Below, one piece after another: positions 48,690 to 60,298 of a stretch of DNA of 64,000 bases. A program made the translations under genes and the position numbers. Origin of the DNA: Lactobacillus sp. Its GTDB lineage: Bacteria > Bacillota > Bacilli > Lactobacillales > Lactobacillaceae. Below the pieces are notes generated by a model. The model worked only from the letters and a program-made list of their open reading frames with translations, made no database searches and was not told the origin of the DNA. Within the stretch, counting starts at the first letter, position 1, and each line of letters begins with the position of its first letter. Where the stretch lies: NCBI GenBank assembly GCA_022651245.1, contig JALCQM010000003.1, forward strand, positions 27,101 to 91,100. The letters are read 5' to 3'.

Positions 48690-49583
48690 CTAAATCTTTA
48701 AGAACCGGCGCATTGAGACAACTGCTCCTAAAGCTCCAATCACAATCCCAATTGCAGCTAAAGCAAGATCCAGCCAAATCAGGAAAGGTACAGAAGGATA
48801 CAAGGAGTAGCCATTAGCCGCCGTTGTGAGTCCGGCATTACGGTAGACCAGCGAGTAGCCGATATCCACGACTAACATCGGGATTAAAGACCCTAATAAG
48901 CCAGTCCAGGCCCCTTCCAGAAGAAATGGCCAACGAATGTACCAGTTGGTTGCGCCAACCAGACGCATGACGCCGATTTCATCCGCACGTGATAAGATCG
49001 TGATCCGAATCGTATTCGAAATCAAGAACACGGCCACGAACAACAGAAGGATCGTAAAGCCAATTCCCCAACGCTGAATGGTATCAACAGTCTTGAATAA
49101 TTTCTTGGCTGTGCTGCCACCGTATGAAGCCTCGGCAACGCGTTTCATTTTTTCAGCCTTCTTAGCCACGTTGATCGTCGCCTTTGGGTTTTTCGTGTCA
49201 ACCATGAAGACATTGTTCAACGGATTCTTGTCCCCAGAAAACATCTTCCATTGACTACCATAACTGCCAACAATGGTATCTAACTCTTTTTTCGCTGACC
49301 GATAACTGACCGTCTTAACCTGATCCAGGCCTTTCAGTTCTTTTTCAAGCTTAGCTTCTTGCTTTTTCGTTGTGCCTCGCTCGACGTAAACACGGACACG
49401 CACATCGTTTTCCACTTGTGAAGAGATCCGATTAACGTTGAGCAACAACGCCATGAAGATCCCTACCAACAGTAACGTGACAGTGACTGCGGATACTGCG
49501 GCAACAGACATCCAACCGTTACGACGCAGACTCTTCCAGGAGTCTTTGAGGTGATGCTTCAATACATTAGGCTTCACTACCAT
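48690..49583 (-). CDS. ftsX: Cell division protein FtsX
   Basis: Membrane partner of FtsE that transmits ATP-driven signals to extracellular cell-wall hydrolases (PcsB or CwlO type). 297 residues: cytoplasmic N-terminus (LKDSWKSLRRNGWMS), one helix, an extracytoplasmic loop of about 120 residues, then three helices with the conserved RADEIGVMRLVGATNWYIR. I use the ATG at 49583; a GTG two codons later has an equally good site (GGGAG eight bases ahead). It overlaps ftsE by 17 bases. Confidence 0.93.
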   Translation of the reverse strand: MVVKPNVLKHHLKDSWKSLRRNGWMSVAAVSAVTVTLLLVGIFMALLLNVNRISSQVENDVRVRVYVERGTTKKQEAKLEKELKGLDQVKTVSYRSAKKELDTIVGSYGSQWKMFSGDKNPLNNVFMVDTKNPKATINVAKKAEKMKRVAEASYGGSTAKKLFKTVDTIQRWGIGFTILLLFVAVFLISNTIRITILSRADEIGVMRLVGATNWYIRWPFLLEGAWTGLLGSLIPMLVVDIGYSLVYRNAGLTTAANGYSLYPSVPFLIWLDLALAAIGIVIGALGAVVSMRRFLKI

Positions 49584-50253
49584 AACTCCCTTCCTTTTCA
49601 TCACGAATCAAGCGGCCACCAGCAATTTCCAAGACCCGGTGAGTGTGGGCATCAACCATTTGTTGATTATGCGTCGCCATAATGACCGTCGTCCCGCTTT
49701 GATTGACCCGATCAAGGATCTCCATAATGCCTTCCGCAGTTTCTGGATCCAAGTTACCCGTCGGTTCATCAGCAATGACCACTTGCGGCTTATTGACGAT
49801 CGCCCGGGCGATCGAAACACGTTGTTGTTCACCACCTGAAAGTTCAGAGGGAAAACGACGTAACTTTTGTTCCAAGCCAACCATTTTCAGGACTTCTAAG
49901 ACACGTGGGCGAATCTCCTTTTCTGGCGTTTCAATGACTTGCATGGCATAGGCTACGTTTTCATAAACAGTCAAACGTGGCAATAGCTTGAAATCCTGAA
50001 ACACGATGCCAATTTGACGCCGCATGAACGGCACCTCTTTGGACTTCATCACATTGAAGTCGAAATTGTTGATCTTGATGCTACCCGCTGTTGGGGTCAG
50101 TTCATGGTAGAGTAATTTAATAAATGTTGATTTACCAGCCCCGCTAGGACCGATCACGTAGACAAACTCGCCGGGGTCAACCGTGAGATTCAAGTCCTTC
50201 ATCGCAACGACGCCGTTATCATACTTCATCATCACGTTTTTCATCTGAATCAT
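49567..50253 (-). CDS. ftsE: Cell division ATP-binding protein FtsE
   Basis: ABC-type ATPase, 228 residues: Walker [13 protein letters not shown], signature [14 protein letters not shown], Walker [15 protein letters not shown]-loop MATHNQQ. AGGAG lies nine bases before the ATG. It pairs with ftsX, overlapping it, and follows prfB by 114 bp, the usual lactobacillar order. Confidence 0.95.
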   Translation of the reverse strand: MIQMKNVMMKYDNGVVAMKDLNLTVDPGEFVYVIGPSGAGKSTFIKLLYHELTPTAGSIKINNFDFNVMKSKEVPFMRRQIGIVFQDFKLLPRLTVYENVAYAMQVIETPEKEIRPRVLEVLKMVGLEQKLRRFPSELSGGEQQRVSIARAIVNKPQVVIADEPTGNLDPETAEGIMEILDRVNQSGTTVIMATHNQQMVDAHTHRVLEIAGGRLIRDEKEGSYGSEA

Positions 50254-50367
50254 GTCGATGGTCTCCTTTTTTCAAACTGCATCCAGTATAACAGCCCGAT
50301 ACAACAGAACGATTGCAGACAGGTTACAAAACAATCGCGTTACATCGCTGCGGATTTTCAAATCATG

Positions 50368-51484
50368 TTACTCTGGATTTTCACTGGCCAGTTGCCACTG
50401 TAAATAGGCATAAATAAACGGATTGAGATCACCATCCATCACGGCCTGGCCGTTACCCGTCTCATAGTTACTGCGGTGGTCTTTAACCATCGTATACGGG
50501 TGGAAAACATAGGAGCGAATTTGTGACCCAAACGCAACGTCCAACTGTTGGCCTTTAATTGCTGCAGCTTCCTGCGCTTTTTTCTCCTGCTCACGTTGAT
50601 ATAATTTGGCCTTCAACATTCCCATGGCCGTATCCTTATTTTGAAATTGACTTCGTTGAGCTTGACTCGAGACGACAATCCCGGTTGGAATATGAATCAA
50701 TCGGACCGCCGAGCTCGTTTTGTTGATGTGCTGGCCTCCAGCCCCACTCGAGCGAAATACTTCCATTTTGATATCATCTGGTCGAATATCGATATCAATA
50801 CTGTTATCTAACTCTGGCATCACATCCACAGAAGCAAAACTGGTGTGCCGCCTGCCAGCAGAATCAAATGGGGAAATGCGCACCAAACGATGCACCCCTT
50901 TTTCGCTACGTAACATACCATAGGCGTTTTCACCACTGATCAGCAAGGTGACTGACTTAATGCCGGCCTCATCCCCCGCCAAGTAATCGGCAACCTCTAC
51001 TCGGAAGTCATTTTGATCGGCCCAACGTTGATACATCCGCAATAACATGCTTCCCCAGTCTTGCGACTCCGTACCACCGGCACCAGGATGAATTTCCAAA
51101 ATGGCATTGTTGGCATCGTACTTGCCGTTCAACAATAAAGCCATTTCGTAATTATTCATTTGCCTTTGCAAGTCTCCGATTTCATGTTCAAAATCTGCCT
51201 GCATATCGGCGTCCGGCTCTTCTTGCAATAGCTCAAACGACACATCGAGATCATCGAGTTTGTCACTCAATGAATAAAAATTATCGTGCTTGGTTTTCAG
51301 GACATTATTCGCGTTAATGACCTTTTGGGCAGCTTCTTGATCATACCAGAATCCTGGTTCCGCCATTCGGCCTTCATTTTCGGAAATCCGTTCGTTCAAG
51401 GCATCGAGGTCAAAGAGACCCCCTAAATTGATTAATTTTAGTTCTTAACTGCGCAAGTGTATTGCGTGCTTCTGCTGCTTCCAT
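50368..51484 (-). CDS. prfB: Peptide chain release factor 2 (programmed +1 frameshift)
   Basis: RF2 reads UAA and UGA. Translation starts at the ATG at 51484 (AAGGAGG seven bases upstream). After 24 codons there is an in-frame TGA (51410-51412), preceded by AGGGGG and CTT. A +1 slip at CTT-TGA continues as LDALNERISENEG to the stop at 50368. This is the classical autoregulatory RF2 frameshift. Later motifs are normal: GGQ loop RSSGAGGQHINKTSSAVR and the stop-recognition region. Joined product is about 371 residues. Confidence 0.95.
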
Positions 51485-51514
51485 AGGCAGCCTCCTTTTT
51501 ATTTGCTCGACAAG

Positions 51515-51540
51515 CAAAAGGCCGGGCATAAGCCCGGTCT
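51515..51540 (-). terminator. Terminator after secA
   Basis: GCCGGGC-ATAA-GCCCGGT stem with a short T-run on the minus strand, about 100 bases after the secA stop and just upstream of prfB. Confidence 0.7.
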
Positions 51541-51637
51541 ACTGCTGACATCGACGTTTGTAAGATCAGGCACTGAACCGCGTCCAGGACAACTACTGAG
51601 CGAGGTTTGCTCAAACAGTCGACCATGCGCGTTCAGA

Positions 51638-54007
51638 TCAGCGACGAATGTTTTGGCGAATTTCAGCCTTCATGAACAAGCGGGTGACGTCTTCATCCAT
51701 ATGGGCAATCATTTCCTCAAACATGCTGTAAGCCTCTTCTTGGTATTCAACCAAAGGGTTCATCTGTCCGTAGCCACGTAAGCCAACAGATTGCCGAAGC
51801 TGATCCAGCACATCAATATGGTCCGTCCACAACGAATCAACAACCCGCAAGATGACGACTTTTTCAAATTCAAGCATCTGTGCCTTATCCCCAAGCTGTT
51901 GCAACTTTTCCTCATAATTTGCCTCAGCCAAGTCCTCGATCTGCTGAATCAAACCTTCTTGAGTCGGGTTGCGTGTCGTCAGGTCTTCAAGCTTCAACGT
52001 CTCTTCGCTGACCATATTACTGGTCACATAGTCGTAAACCTTATCGATCTGCCACTGACTCTTATCACCTTGCGTATGAAGCTGAACGATCCGCGTAATG
52101 CAGCGATCGATCATGGCCATCAAAACTGGCTTGAGTGACTCATCCTCGTTGATCACCTGTTGGCGCTGCTTGTAGATGACTTCACGCTGTTCACGCATCA
52201 CATCATCGTATTGCAACGTATTTTTACGGGTATCGTAGTTGTTCCCTTCGACCCGCTTTTGCGCGGATTCAACCGAACGAGAAATCATTCGGCTACGAAT
52301 AACCTGCTCATCATCTTCCAACTTAAAGCGATCAAGCATCGCTTTGATACGATCCGAGCCGAAGCGCTTCATCAGATCATCTTCTAGCGACAAGTAAAAT
52401 TGCGTTGAGCCTGGATCACCTTGCCGTCCAGAACGGCCACGCAACTGATTATCAATACGCCGAGACTCATGGCGTTCAGTCCCGATAACCGCTAACCCAC
52501 CGACTTCCTTAACCCCAGGGCCAAGCTTGATATCGGTCCCCCGCCCGGCCATGTTAGTCGCAATTGTGACAGCACCGCGCTGGCCAGCATTCATCACGAT
52601 TTCGGCCTCACGCGCGTGGTTTTTGGCATTCAAAACGGAATGTGGGATTCCTTCTTCATCAAGTAAATGGGACAACCGCTCGGAAGATTCGATCGCTACC
52701 GTCCCGACTAAGATAGGCTGACCTGACGCATGACGGGCTTTGATATCCTCAGTCACGGCCTTAAACTTCGAATCCAAGGTCGGGTACAAGATATCGGGTG
52801 AATCGATCCGGGCGATCGGCCGGTTAGTCGGAATCGAAATCACGTTCATGTTGTAGATCTCACGGAATTCTTCCTCTTCCGTTTTGGCCGTCCCAGTCAT
52901 CCCAGACAGCTTGTTATACATTCGGAAAAGGTTTTGGTAGGTGATAGTCGCCATGGTTTGGTTCTCATCTTGGATCTCGACACCTTCCTTGGCTTCAATG
53001 GCTTGATGCAAACCGTCCGAGAAACGACGCCCTTCCATTGCCCGCCCAGTGAAGGAGTCAACGATCAAGACTTCCCCTTCTTTGACCATATAGTCGATAT
53101 CCTCGAGCATGATGTAGTTTGCCCGCAAAGCCTGATCCAGATGGTGGGTCAAGGCTGTGTTTTCTGTATCATACAGGTTCTTTAATCCAAAAGCCTTCTC
53201 AGCCTTACGAATACCTGACTCAGTCAAACTGATCGTCTTAGTCGGCCAATCAATCTTATAATCGTCTTCTGCTTTCAAGGTCTTAACGAACCGATCAGCA
53301 CGGATATAAAGCCCATTAGACTTCTCGGCACCACCAGAAATAATCAGTGGTGTCCGCGCTTCGTCAATTAGAATTGAATCGACTTCATCGACAATCGCAA
53401 AATTCAGTGCCCGCTGCACCATCTGTTGCTTATAGACGACCATGTTGTCGCGCAAATAATCAAACCCGATTTCGGAATTAGTCGAATAAGTGATATCTGC
53501 GTTATATGCTTCACGCTTCTCATCACTCGATTTTTCATGGTTGTTTAGCCCAACGGATAGCCCCAACCAGTTATACAATTCTCCCATTTCAGTGGCATCA
53601 CGCGCGCTTAAGTACTCGTTGACCGTCACCACATGAACGCCTTGTGCCGACAGGGCATTCAAATAAACCGGCATCGTCGCGGTCAAAGTTTTCCCTTCAC
53701 CGGTCTTCATCTCGGCAATATTACCCTCATGCAGCGTGATCCCCCCGATGATCTGCACTCGAAATGGGAACAGTCCCAAAACACGCTTCGCGGCTTCACG
53801 CGCAGTCGCAAAAGCTTCAGGCAAAATATCGTCCAGCGTTTCACCATTCTCTAAGCGTTTTTTGAATGCTGGGGTTTTGGCCTGCAATTCTTCGTCGCTC
53901 AAAGCTTTGTATTCATCTTCATACGCGATCACTTGATCAGCAATTTTACCTAAGCGCTTAACGTCACGCTTATCATTTTCGACCCATTTTTTTAGTGGAT
54001 TAGCCAT
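51638..54007 (-). CDS. secA: Preprotein translocase ATPase SecA
   Basis: Motor of Sec-dependent secretion, working with SecYEG (SecG is encoded at 10318). 789 residues: Walker [15 protein letters not shown], the [19 protein letters not shown] motor motif, GTDIKLG and the [13 protein letters not shown] arginine-finger region. The C-terminus stops at AEIRQNIRR, with no cysteine-rich zinc tail, which is usual in lactobacilli. The ATG at 54007 has AAGAAGGG some 11 bases upstream. Confidence 0.97.
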   Translation of the reverse strand: MANPLKKWVENDKRDVKRLGKIADQVIAYEDEYKALSDEELQAKTPAFKKRLENGETLDDILPEAFATAREAAKRVLGLFPFRVQIIGGITLHEGNIAEMKTGEGKTLTATMPVYLNALSAQGVHVVTVNEYLSARDATEMGELYNWLGLSVGLNNHEKSSDEKREAYNADITYSTNSEIGFDYLRDNMVVYKQQMVQRALNFAIVDEVDSILIDEARTPLIISGGAEKSNGLYIRADRFVKTLKAEDDYKIDWPTKTISLTESGIRKAEKAFGLKNLYDTENTALTHHLDQALRANYIMLEDIDYMVKEGEVLIVDSFTGRAMEGRRFSDGLHQAIEAKEGVEIQDENQTMATITYQNLFRMYNKLSGMTGTAKTEEEEFREIYNMNVISIPTNRPIARIDSPDILYPTLDSKFKAVTEDIKARHASGQPILVGTVAIESSERLSHLLDEEGIPHSVLNAKNHAREAEIVMNAGQRGAVTIATNMAGRGTDIKLGPGVKEVGGLAVIGTERHESRRIDNQLRGRSGRQGDPGSTQFYLSLEDDLMKRFGSDRIKAMLDRFKLEDDEQVIRSRMISRSVESAQKRVEGNNYDTRKNTLQYDDVMREQREVIYKQRQQVINEDESLKPVLMAMIDRCITRIVQLHTQGDKSQWQIDKVYDYVTSNMVSEETLKLEDLTTRNPTQEGLIQQIEDLAEANYEEKLQQLGDKAQMLEFEKVVILRVVDSLWTDHIDVLDQLRQSVGLRGYGQMNPLVEYQEEAYSMFEEMIAHMDEDVTRLFMKAEIRQNIRR

Positions 54008-54263
54008 TAATTAATTTCCCTTCTTGTCATGAACTGTGTGATCTCAAGAAGACCACTTAGGCGCTTGTGACCCTAGGTCCTTAAACGCCTACTCCAGCGG
54101 GTTATGTCCCACCTTAAAAAGTGTACACCGCCCGACAATATCTTATACATTTTAGCATTGATTACGTCACTTGCAAACTGGTGACGCTCAATTCGACGCA
54201 TAATCTGCATGCAGCCACGCGCGACGCCGGACTCTTGATACCACATCAGCTTATCGAAGACAT
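54008..54263 (-). other. Long leader region of secA
   Basis: About 250 bases without a gene. It holds the likely secA promoter (54142-54170) and a leader of about 130 bases with short pairing segments (GTGGTCTTC/GAGATCAC and AGGCG/CGCCT). I cannot match it to a known leader RNA. Confidence 0.4.
54142..54170 (-). promoter_or_regulatory. Candidate secA promoter
   Basis: On the minus strand GTGACG and TATAAG are separated by 17 bases. Confidence 0.45.
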
Positions 54264-54297
54264 AGAAAAAGCCGGCACAACGGCCAGCCTTTTTGGG
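54264..54297 (-). terminator. Terminator after hpf
   Basis: AAAAAGCCGGC pairs with GGCCAGCCTTTTT with a bulge; T-run on the minus strand, eight bases after the hpf stop. Confidence 0.75.
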
Positions 54298-54304
54298 GTT
54301 TAAA

Positions 54305-54853
54305 TTATTCGTCAGTTTCGATGAGGCCATAGCGACCATCACGACGCTTGTACACAATGCTGGTCCCAGAGGTTTCAGCATCTTCAAAGATGAAGAAGTT
54401 ATGTCCCAACATATCCATTTGCAAAATGGCTTCTTGAGAATCCATCGGTTTCAAAGAAACTCGCTTAGTCCGCACGACTTGTAACGCATCTTCATCTGTG
54501 TCATCCACAGCATCAGGCGCAGCAACTTGAATCGGTTCCAAGCCCTTCTCACGAGACTTCCGATTGATCTTCGTCTTGTACTTGCGCACCTGCCGTTCCA
54601 GCTTATCGGTCACGAGATCGATGCTGGCGTACAAATCTGGACTGGTTTCTTCAGCCCTCAGGGTCAGATAAGACAACGGGATCGTTACTTCAACCTTAGC
54701 CGTCTTGTCGGGGTAAACTTTAAGATTCACATGCGCAATCGCTTGAATCGAGTTATCAAAGAACTTGTTCAGCTTGCTGATGCGCTTCTCGACATAAGAC
54801 CGAATGGCATCGGTGACCTCGATGTTTTCGCCACGAACGTTGTATGTTAGCAT
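54305..54853 (-). CDS. hpf: Ribosome hibernation promoting factor, long form
   Basis: Binds 30S subunits and dimerises ribosomes into inactive 100S particles in stationary phase. 182 residues: N-terminal S30AE domain (LTYNVRGENIEVTDAIRSYVEKRISKL) and the C-terminal dimerisation domain of the long form (KRVSLKPMDSQEAILQMDMLGHNFFIF). An AAAGGGGAG site precedes the ATG. Its 5' leader holds an 8-bp hairpin (CGTGTTCC/GGAACACG, 54875-54899). Single gene between comFC and secA. Confidence 0.96.
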   Translation of the reverse strand: MLTYNVRGENIEVTDAIRSYVEKRISKLNKFFDNSIQAIAHVNLKVYPDKTAKVEVTIPLSYLTLRAEETSPDLYASIDLVTDKLERQVRKYKTKINRKSREKGLEPIQVAAPDAVDDTDEDALQVVRTKRVSLKPMDSQEAILQMDMLGHNFFIFEDAETSGTSIVYKRRDGRYGLIETDE

Positions 54854-54988
54854 GACACTTCTCCCCTTTCATCCGTGTTCCAAAATCCAAGGAACACGCG
54901 GGTTGGCCAGGGTGTAAAACCCTTCCATCCCTCTGACTTCATTATACCGAACTGATTGTTTAGACACAAACCCTTAACTATGAATAAT

Positions 54989-55651
54989 TCACCTAATTAA
55001 CGAAAAACTCGTGATTTCTCCTCGAAATCCCGCCATTCTCAAGGCCGCTGCTGCGTGATATAACGTGCGCCCTGTCGTGTAGAGGTCATCCACTAGAATC
55101 ACCCGTCGCGTGCGACCAAAGACAACGCCTGATCGCACGCTAAAACTTTGCGGCGTCGCCAAGCGGCCAGCACGATTCTTTTGGGCCTGAGGTGTGCTGG
55201 TATCCGTCTTTTGTAGCCATAAATGCAACGATAAGTGTGCAAATAAACCTAACACAGGATCAAAACCACGAGCAATAAAGTGCGCTGGTTCACTCGTCAG
55301 TGGCACGATGACCCCCGATACTGGGGGCACGAGTTGCGCCTGAAAGGCAGTATGCAAGCGCCAATCACCCAACCCCTTATATTGCTGGATAAAGGCTTTC
55401 ATCGCCGCGTTATAGCTAAACAACGCGCGATGATGTAGTAAGGCGCCTTGACGCGCCCAACGTTGACAGTCAACGCATAACGTTGGTGAGTCAGCCCGCC
55501 CACACCCCGGACAGGCTGTCGCGACGACAATCGGTGCAAATGTGCGTAAACAAGCGGCACATAGTTGTGGTACTCGTAAGCGACGCTGACCCAAAATGAC
55601 GGGCAGTGTCCACGTGATTTGTACCAGTTGTCGGCATAGGACACAACGCAT
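54989..55651 (-). CDS. comFC: ComF-family phosphoribosyltransferase-like protein ComFC
   Basis: Needed for natural DNA uptake in Bacillus and streptococci; its molecular role is thought to involve single-stranded DNA handling with ComFA. 220 residues: four CxxC-type pairs in the first 75 residues (CVLC, CAAC, CPGC, CVDC) and a phosphoribosyltransferase signature VILVDDLYTTGRTL near the end. I choose the ATG at 55651 with AGGTG upstream; a TTG two codons earlier lacks spacing. It overlaps the comFA end region by a few bases (comFA stop at 55658). Confidence 0.88.
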   Translation of the reverse strand: MRCVLCRQLVQITWTLPVILGQRRLRVPQLCAACLRTFAPIVVATACPGCGRADSPTLCVDCQRWARQGALLHHRALFSYNAAMKAFIQQYKGLGDWRLHTAFQAQLVPPVSGVIVPLTSEPAHFIARGFDPVLGLFAHLSLHLWLQKTDTSTPQAQKNRAGRLATPQSFSVRSGVVFGRTRRVILVDDLYTTGRTLYHAAAALRMAGFRGEITSFSLIR

Positions 55652-55657
55652 TGCCAA

Positions 55658-56908
55658 TCACCTCGCATTCAATTGCCGGATCGTCCGAATAGCTTGATGC
55701 AGGGCTAGGGTATCATGCCGTGCGTAAAACCAAACAGGATCATCAGGGCTATCTGCAGAGCGACCAGCGCGCCCAGCCATTTGGATCAATGCTGCCGCAT
55801 CAAAACGGGCCGAGTCCGCGCCTAAAACAACCACCGCACAACGCGGAATCGTCACCCCACGCTCTAAAATCGTTGTGGTCACCAATAGGCGCAAGCGTCC
55901 TTGCCGAAATGCAGCAACTTTTTCAGCACGTTGCGCGTCGGCCGCATGCACCCCTGCGATAGCTGTTGTGATAGCCGTCTGGAGCTGCTGCGTCAGCGGT
56001 GCTAACCACGCAATATCTGGGACAAAAAGCAAACACTGATGCGTCATTAAAATCTGTTGCAGCTGACGAATCAACTGCGGTGCGATCCGCTGTGGCAAAT
56101 GTAGGGCCTGTATCCGGATCCGAGGCACAGGCAGCGGATGGCCATGAAATCGTCTGGCCAAAATACTTAAGCCCATCGTTCCTCGTTGCGCAGCCTGTCG
56201 TAATCGCGTTGGCGGCGTTGCGCTTAACCAGAGCTTTGGCCCACGACTAGCTGCTGACACGGCATGCCAAAGCGCCGGATCGTGGGCGAAAGGAAACGCA
56301 TCATTTTCATCGATCACGAGCAAATCGAATGCTTGGTGATAGCGCAACAATTGATGTGTTGTCAGGACGGTCAAAGCGACGGTGCGTTGCGGCCATGGTG
56401 CACCACCGTACCGAATCGCCATGGCGGTGTGGGCAAAAGCCACCTGTAACCGTGGCGCTAACTCACGCACGACGTCCAATCGTGGGGCCGCCACGCCGAC
56501 TCGTCCGCCTGCAGCTAACACAGTTGCAATTGCTGGAAACAGGATCTCTGTTTTCCCCGCCCCCGTCACAGCCCACAACAAATGATCCCGACCGGCTTGA
56601 AGCGAAGCGACTAATGCTGCGGCGACCGCTGTTTGTTGGGCGGTCAATTGCCCCTTCCAAGTCAATGGCCACTCGACTGACGGTAACTGTGGCGCGGGAA
56701 AACGGTAAAGTGTCGTACGGCTTGTTACGCGGCCAAGGTTGATACAGTGAGGACAATAGTAATCCCCACTAGGAAGCTGAACCAACGCCGACTGGCCACA
56801 GCGTTGACAATGACCATCTGCCAATCCCGGTACTGCCTGTGCTACACTAGAATCAAAATCCACTTCGGTATCTAATAATTGCATCCCCGAATACCACAAA
56901 AGGAGCAC
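55658..56908 (-). CDS. comFA: ComFA DNA translocase, competence protein
   Basis: DEAD-box-like ATPase that pulls single-stranded DNA into the cell during transformation. 416 residues: zinc site CQRCG...CPHC (residues 34-55), Walker A VTGAGKTEILFP, Walker B LLVIDENDAFPF (DEND in place of DEAD), LSATPP, and helicase C-terminal motifs TTTILERGVTIP and QMAGRAGR. The GTG at 56908 keeps the N-terminal block that aligns with lactobacillar homologues (SGMQLLDTEV); an ATG eight codons later has no good ribosome site. Divergent from yigZ with only five bases between start codons. Confidence 0.85.
   Translation of the reverse strand: MLLLWYSGMQLLDTEVDFDSSVAQAVPGLADGHCQRCGQSALVQLPSGDYYCPHCINLGRVTSRTTLYRFPAPQLPSVEWPLTWKGQLTAQQTAVAAALVASLQAGRDHLLWAVTGAGKTEILFPAIATVLAAGGRVGVAAPRLDVVRELAPRLQVAFAHTAMAIRYGGAPWPQRTVALTVLTTHQLLRYHQAFDLLVIDENDAFPFAHDPALWHAVSAASRGPKLWLSATPPTRLRQAAQRGTMGLSILARRFHGHPLPVPRIRIQALHLPQRIAPQLIRQLQQILMTHQCLLFVPDIAWLAPLTQQLQTAITTAIAGVHAADAQRAEKVAAFRQGRLRLLVTTTILERGVTIPRCAVVVLGADSARFDAAALIQMAGRAGRSADSPDDPVWFYARHDTLALHQAIRTIRQLNAR
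56843..56848 (+). promoter_or_regulatory. Candidate extended -10 for yigZ inside comFA
   Basis: TGC-TACACT lies within the comFA coding region on the plus strand, 65 bases before the yigZ ATG. No strong -35. Proposed because no intergenic space is left for a promoter. Confidence 0.3.
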
Positions 56909-56913
56909 CCCCT

Positions 56914-57549
56914 ATGACCTACCGGACAATCGCTCACGATGGCGAACATGAACTGACCATCAAAAAATCTCGCTTCATTACGCGCTTAGCACGCATCCAA
57001 ACTGAAGCAGAGGCCCAAACGATAATTGCCTCTGTTCGTAAAACACACTATAAAGCCAACCATAATGTCCCCGCCTACTTACTCGGTGATGACGATCACA
57101 TTCAGCGGGCTAATGACGATGGCGAACCCTCTGGCACCGCCGGCGTACCGATGCTCCAAACCCTACAACAAATGGGCTTACACGATGTTCTCGCCGTGAC
57201 CACACGCTATTTTGGCGGGATCAAACTCGGGGCCGGTGGTTTGATCCGCGCATACAGCAATAGCGTTCAAGAAGCGGTGCATGCCGTTGGTCTCGTCGAG
57301 CGGCAGTGGCAAAAAGCCGTGTTGCTTACGATCACTTACCCACAACTAGGAACGGTTCAACATTTTCTCGAAGCGCATCAACAACCGGTACAACATATAG
57401 ATTACGCCGTCGACGTCACGCTATCCCTCAATGTCAATGAGGCACACGTCACGGACTTGCAAGCTGATCTAACCGACTTACTTAGCGGTCAATTGACCTT
57501 CACTACCGGCGAACGCGCCTTCGTTGAGGTGCCGATCACAACCGAATAG
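56914..57549 (+). CDS. YigZ/IMPACT-family protein
   Basis: 211-residue UPF0029 protein. The N-terminal half has the family's KKSRFITRLARIQTEAEA, DDGEPSGTAG and TRYFGGIKLGAGGLIRAYS; the C-terminal half is a DUF1949 fold. Eukaryotic IMPACT affects GCN2 signalling, but the bacterial role is unknown. AAAGGAG lies upstream of the ATG, inside the first comFA codons. Confidence 0.88.
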   Translation: MTYRTIAHDGEHELTIKKSRFITRLARIQTEAEAQTIIASVRKTHYKANHNVPAYLLGDDDHIQRANDDGEPSGTAGVPMLQTLQQMGLHDVLAVTTRYFGGIKLGAGGLIRAYSNSVQEAVHAVGLVERQWQKAVLLTITYPQLGTVQHFLEAHQQPVQHIDYAVDVTLSLNVNEAHVTDLQADLTDLLSGQLTFTTGERAFVEVPITTE

Positions 57550-57578
57550 CAGGTCACTGCTTCTTCTACCGGTATCGT

Positions 57579-57604
57579 CACGCATAGTCGATTGGCTATG
57601 CGTG
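57579..57604. repeat. Perfect inverted repeat after yigZ
   Basis: CACGCATAG and CTATGCGTG pair across eight bases. No T-run follows, so it may only assist the next hairpin. Confidence 0.45.
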
Positions 57605-57643
57605 CTGCTAGGTGCGTGACGTGACTGCCACAATACCAACGAC

Positions 57644-57684
57644 AAAGCCCCCCACAAAACCCAAAACTGGGTCTGTGAGGGGCC
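57644..57684. terminator. Terminator between yigZ and rmlD
   Basis: GCCCC-CACA-ACCC pairs with GGGT-TGTG-GGGGC with small mismatches, between two converging genes. The T-tail is short. Confidence 0.6.
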
Positions 57685-57720
57685 ATACATGAAATTTTTC
57701 TAACGCTTAGCCACTACGCA

Positions 57721-58566
57721 CTATTGTGCCGCGATCTGCGCCATGAACTCATGCAACGCATCTTGCCAGGTTGGCAACTGGAACCCGGTTGCTTTTGTTT
57801 TGCTTAGGTCCAGTAACGAATGCCGCGGCCGCCAAGCTTTTTGCGGATATTCCGCGCTGGTGACTGGTAACACTTTGGTCTGTGTATCCTTCAAAATTTC
57901 AGTGGCAAATTCATACCAATTGCAGCTGTTATCGTTAGATAAGTGATAAATGCCGTACGCTAGCTTCTGATCGACCGCAAACGTCATGAACTCAGCCAGT
58001 GTCTTCGTCCAAGATGGCCGACCATACTGATCATTAACCACGGTCAATGTCTCGTGCGTTTTGGCCAGATCAAGCATTGTATACACAAAGTTATGCCCAT
58101 ATTCACCGAAAACCCAGCTCGTCCGAATGATGTAGAATTTCTTAGCAAACTTCTGCACGGCCTGTTCGCCTTCATACTTGGTCCGGCCATATTCGTTGCG
58201 CGGTGCTGGCTGATCATCAACGGTATAGATTTCTTTGGCATCACCGTCAAAGACATAATCCGTGCTAATGTAAATCAAAGTCGCATCTACTGCCGCAGCC
58301 GCCTTTGCCAGGTTCCGGGTACCATCAACATTGACTTTTTGATTGATCGCTTGGCCTTCATCTTCGGCTTTATCAACCGCAGTATAGGCTGCACAATGAT
58401 AAACAATTTCTGGCTGATAAGCCGCAAAATATTCAGAAACCGCAGCTTCATCTGTGATGTCCAGTTCCTTCGCGTCCGTAGCGCGATAGGCAATCCCGCG
58501 GCCATCTAACAAGTGCCGTAATTCAGTGCCTAATTGACCATTCGCACCTGTAATTAAAATCTTCAT
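57721..58566 (-). CDS. rmlD: dTDP-4-dehydrorhamnose reductase
   Basis: Last step of dTDP-L-rhamnose synthesis, NADPH-dependent. 281 residues: Rossmann GANGQLGTELRHLL at the N-terminus, the catalytic STDYVFDG and YGRTKYEGE (Tyr-xxx-Lys), and a substrate domain with WRPRHSLLD. ATG start at 58566. It follows rmlB after a 135-bp spacer with a hairpin. Confidence 0.96.
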   Translation of the reverse strand: MKILITGANGQLGTELRHLLDGRGIAYRATDAKELDITDEAAVSEYFAAYQPEIVYHCAAYTAVDKAEDEGQAINQKVNVDGTRNLAKAAAAVDATLIYISTDYVFDGDAKEIYTVDDQPAPRNEYGRTKYEGEQAVQKFAKKFYIIRTSWVFGEYGHNFVYTMLDLAKTHETLTVVNDQYGRPSWTKTLAEFMTFAVDQKLAYGIYHLSNDNSCNWYEFATEILKDTQTKVLPVTSAEYPQKAWRPRHSLLDLSKTKATGFQLPTWQDALHEFMAQIAAQ

Positions 58567-58606
58567 GTTTTCCTCCGTCCTACAAAAAGCTTTCGCCTCT
58601 CACACA

Positions 58607-58654
58607 AGCGTCCCTACCAGACCGCCATTTCTAGGCGGTACAGTAGAGACGCTT
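58607..58654 (-). terminator. Hairpin between rmlB and rmlD
   Basis: AAGCGTCCCTAC (58607-58618) pairs with GTAGAGACGCTT (58643-58654) with one mismatch, enclosing a second stem ACCGCC/GGCGGT. No T-run follows directly on the minus strand, so an mRNA processing or stability role is as likely as termination. Confidence 0.5.
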
Positions 58655-58701
58655 TTTAAACATTACTTTTTTGTGGTTCAACCTTCACTGACGCGCAGTG
58701 A

Positions 58702-60297
<1,596 letters not shown>

Positions 60298-60298
<1 letters not shown>

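Noticed and set aside
56329..56742. Plus-strand open frame of 137 codons inside comFA
   Set aside because: Fully antisense to a well-supported gene, with no ribosome site and basic low-complexity content.
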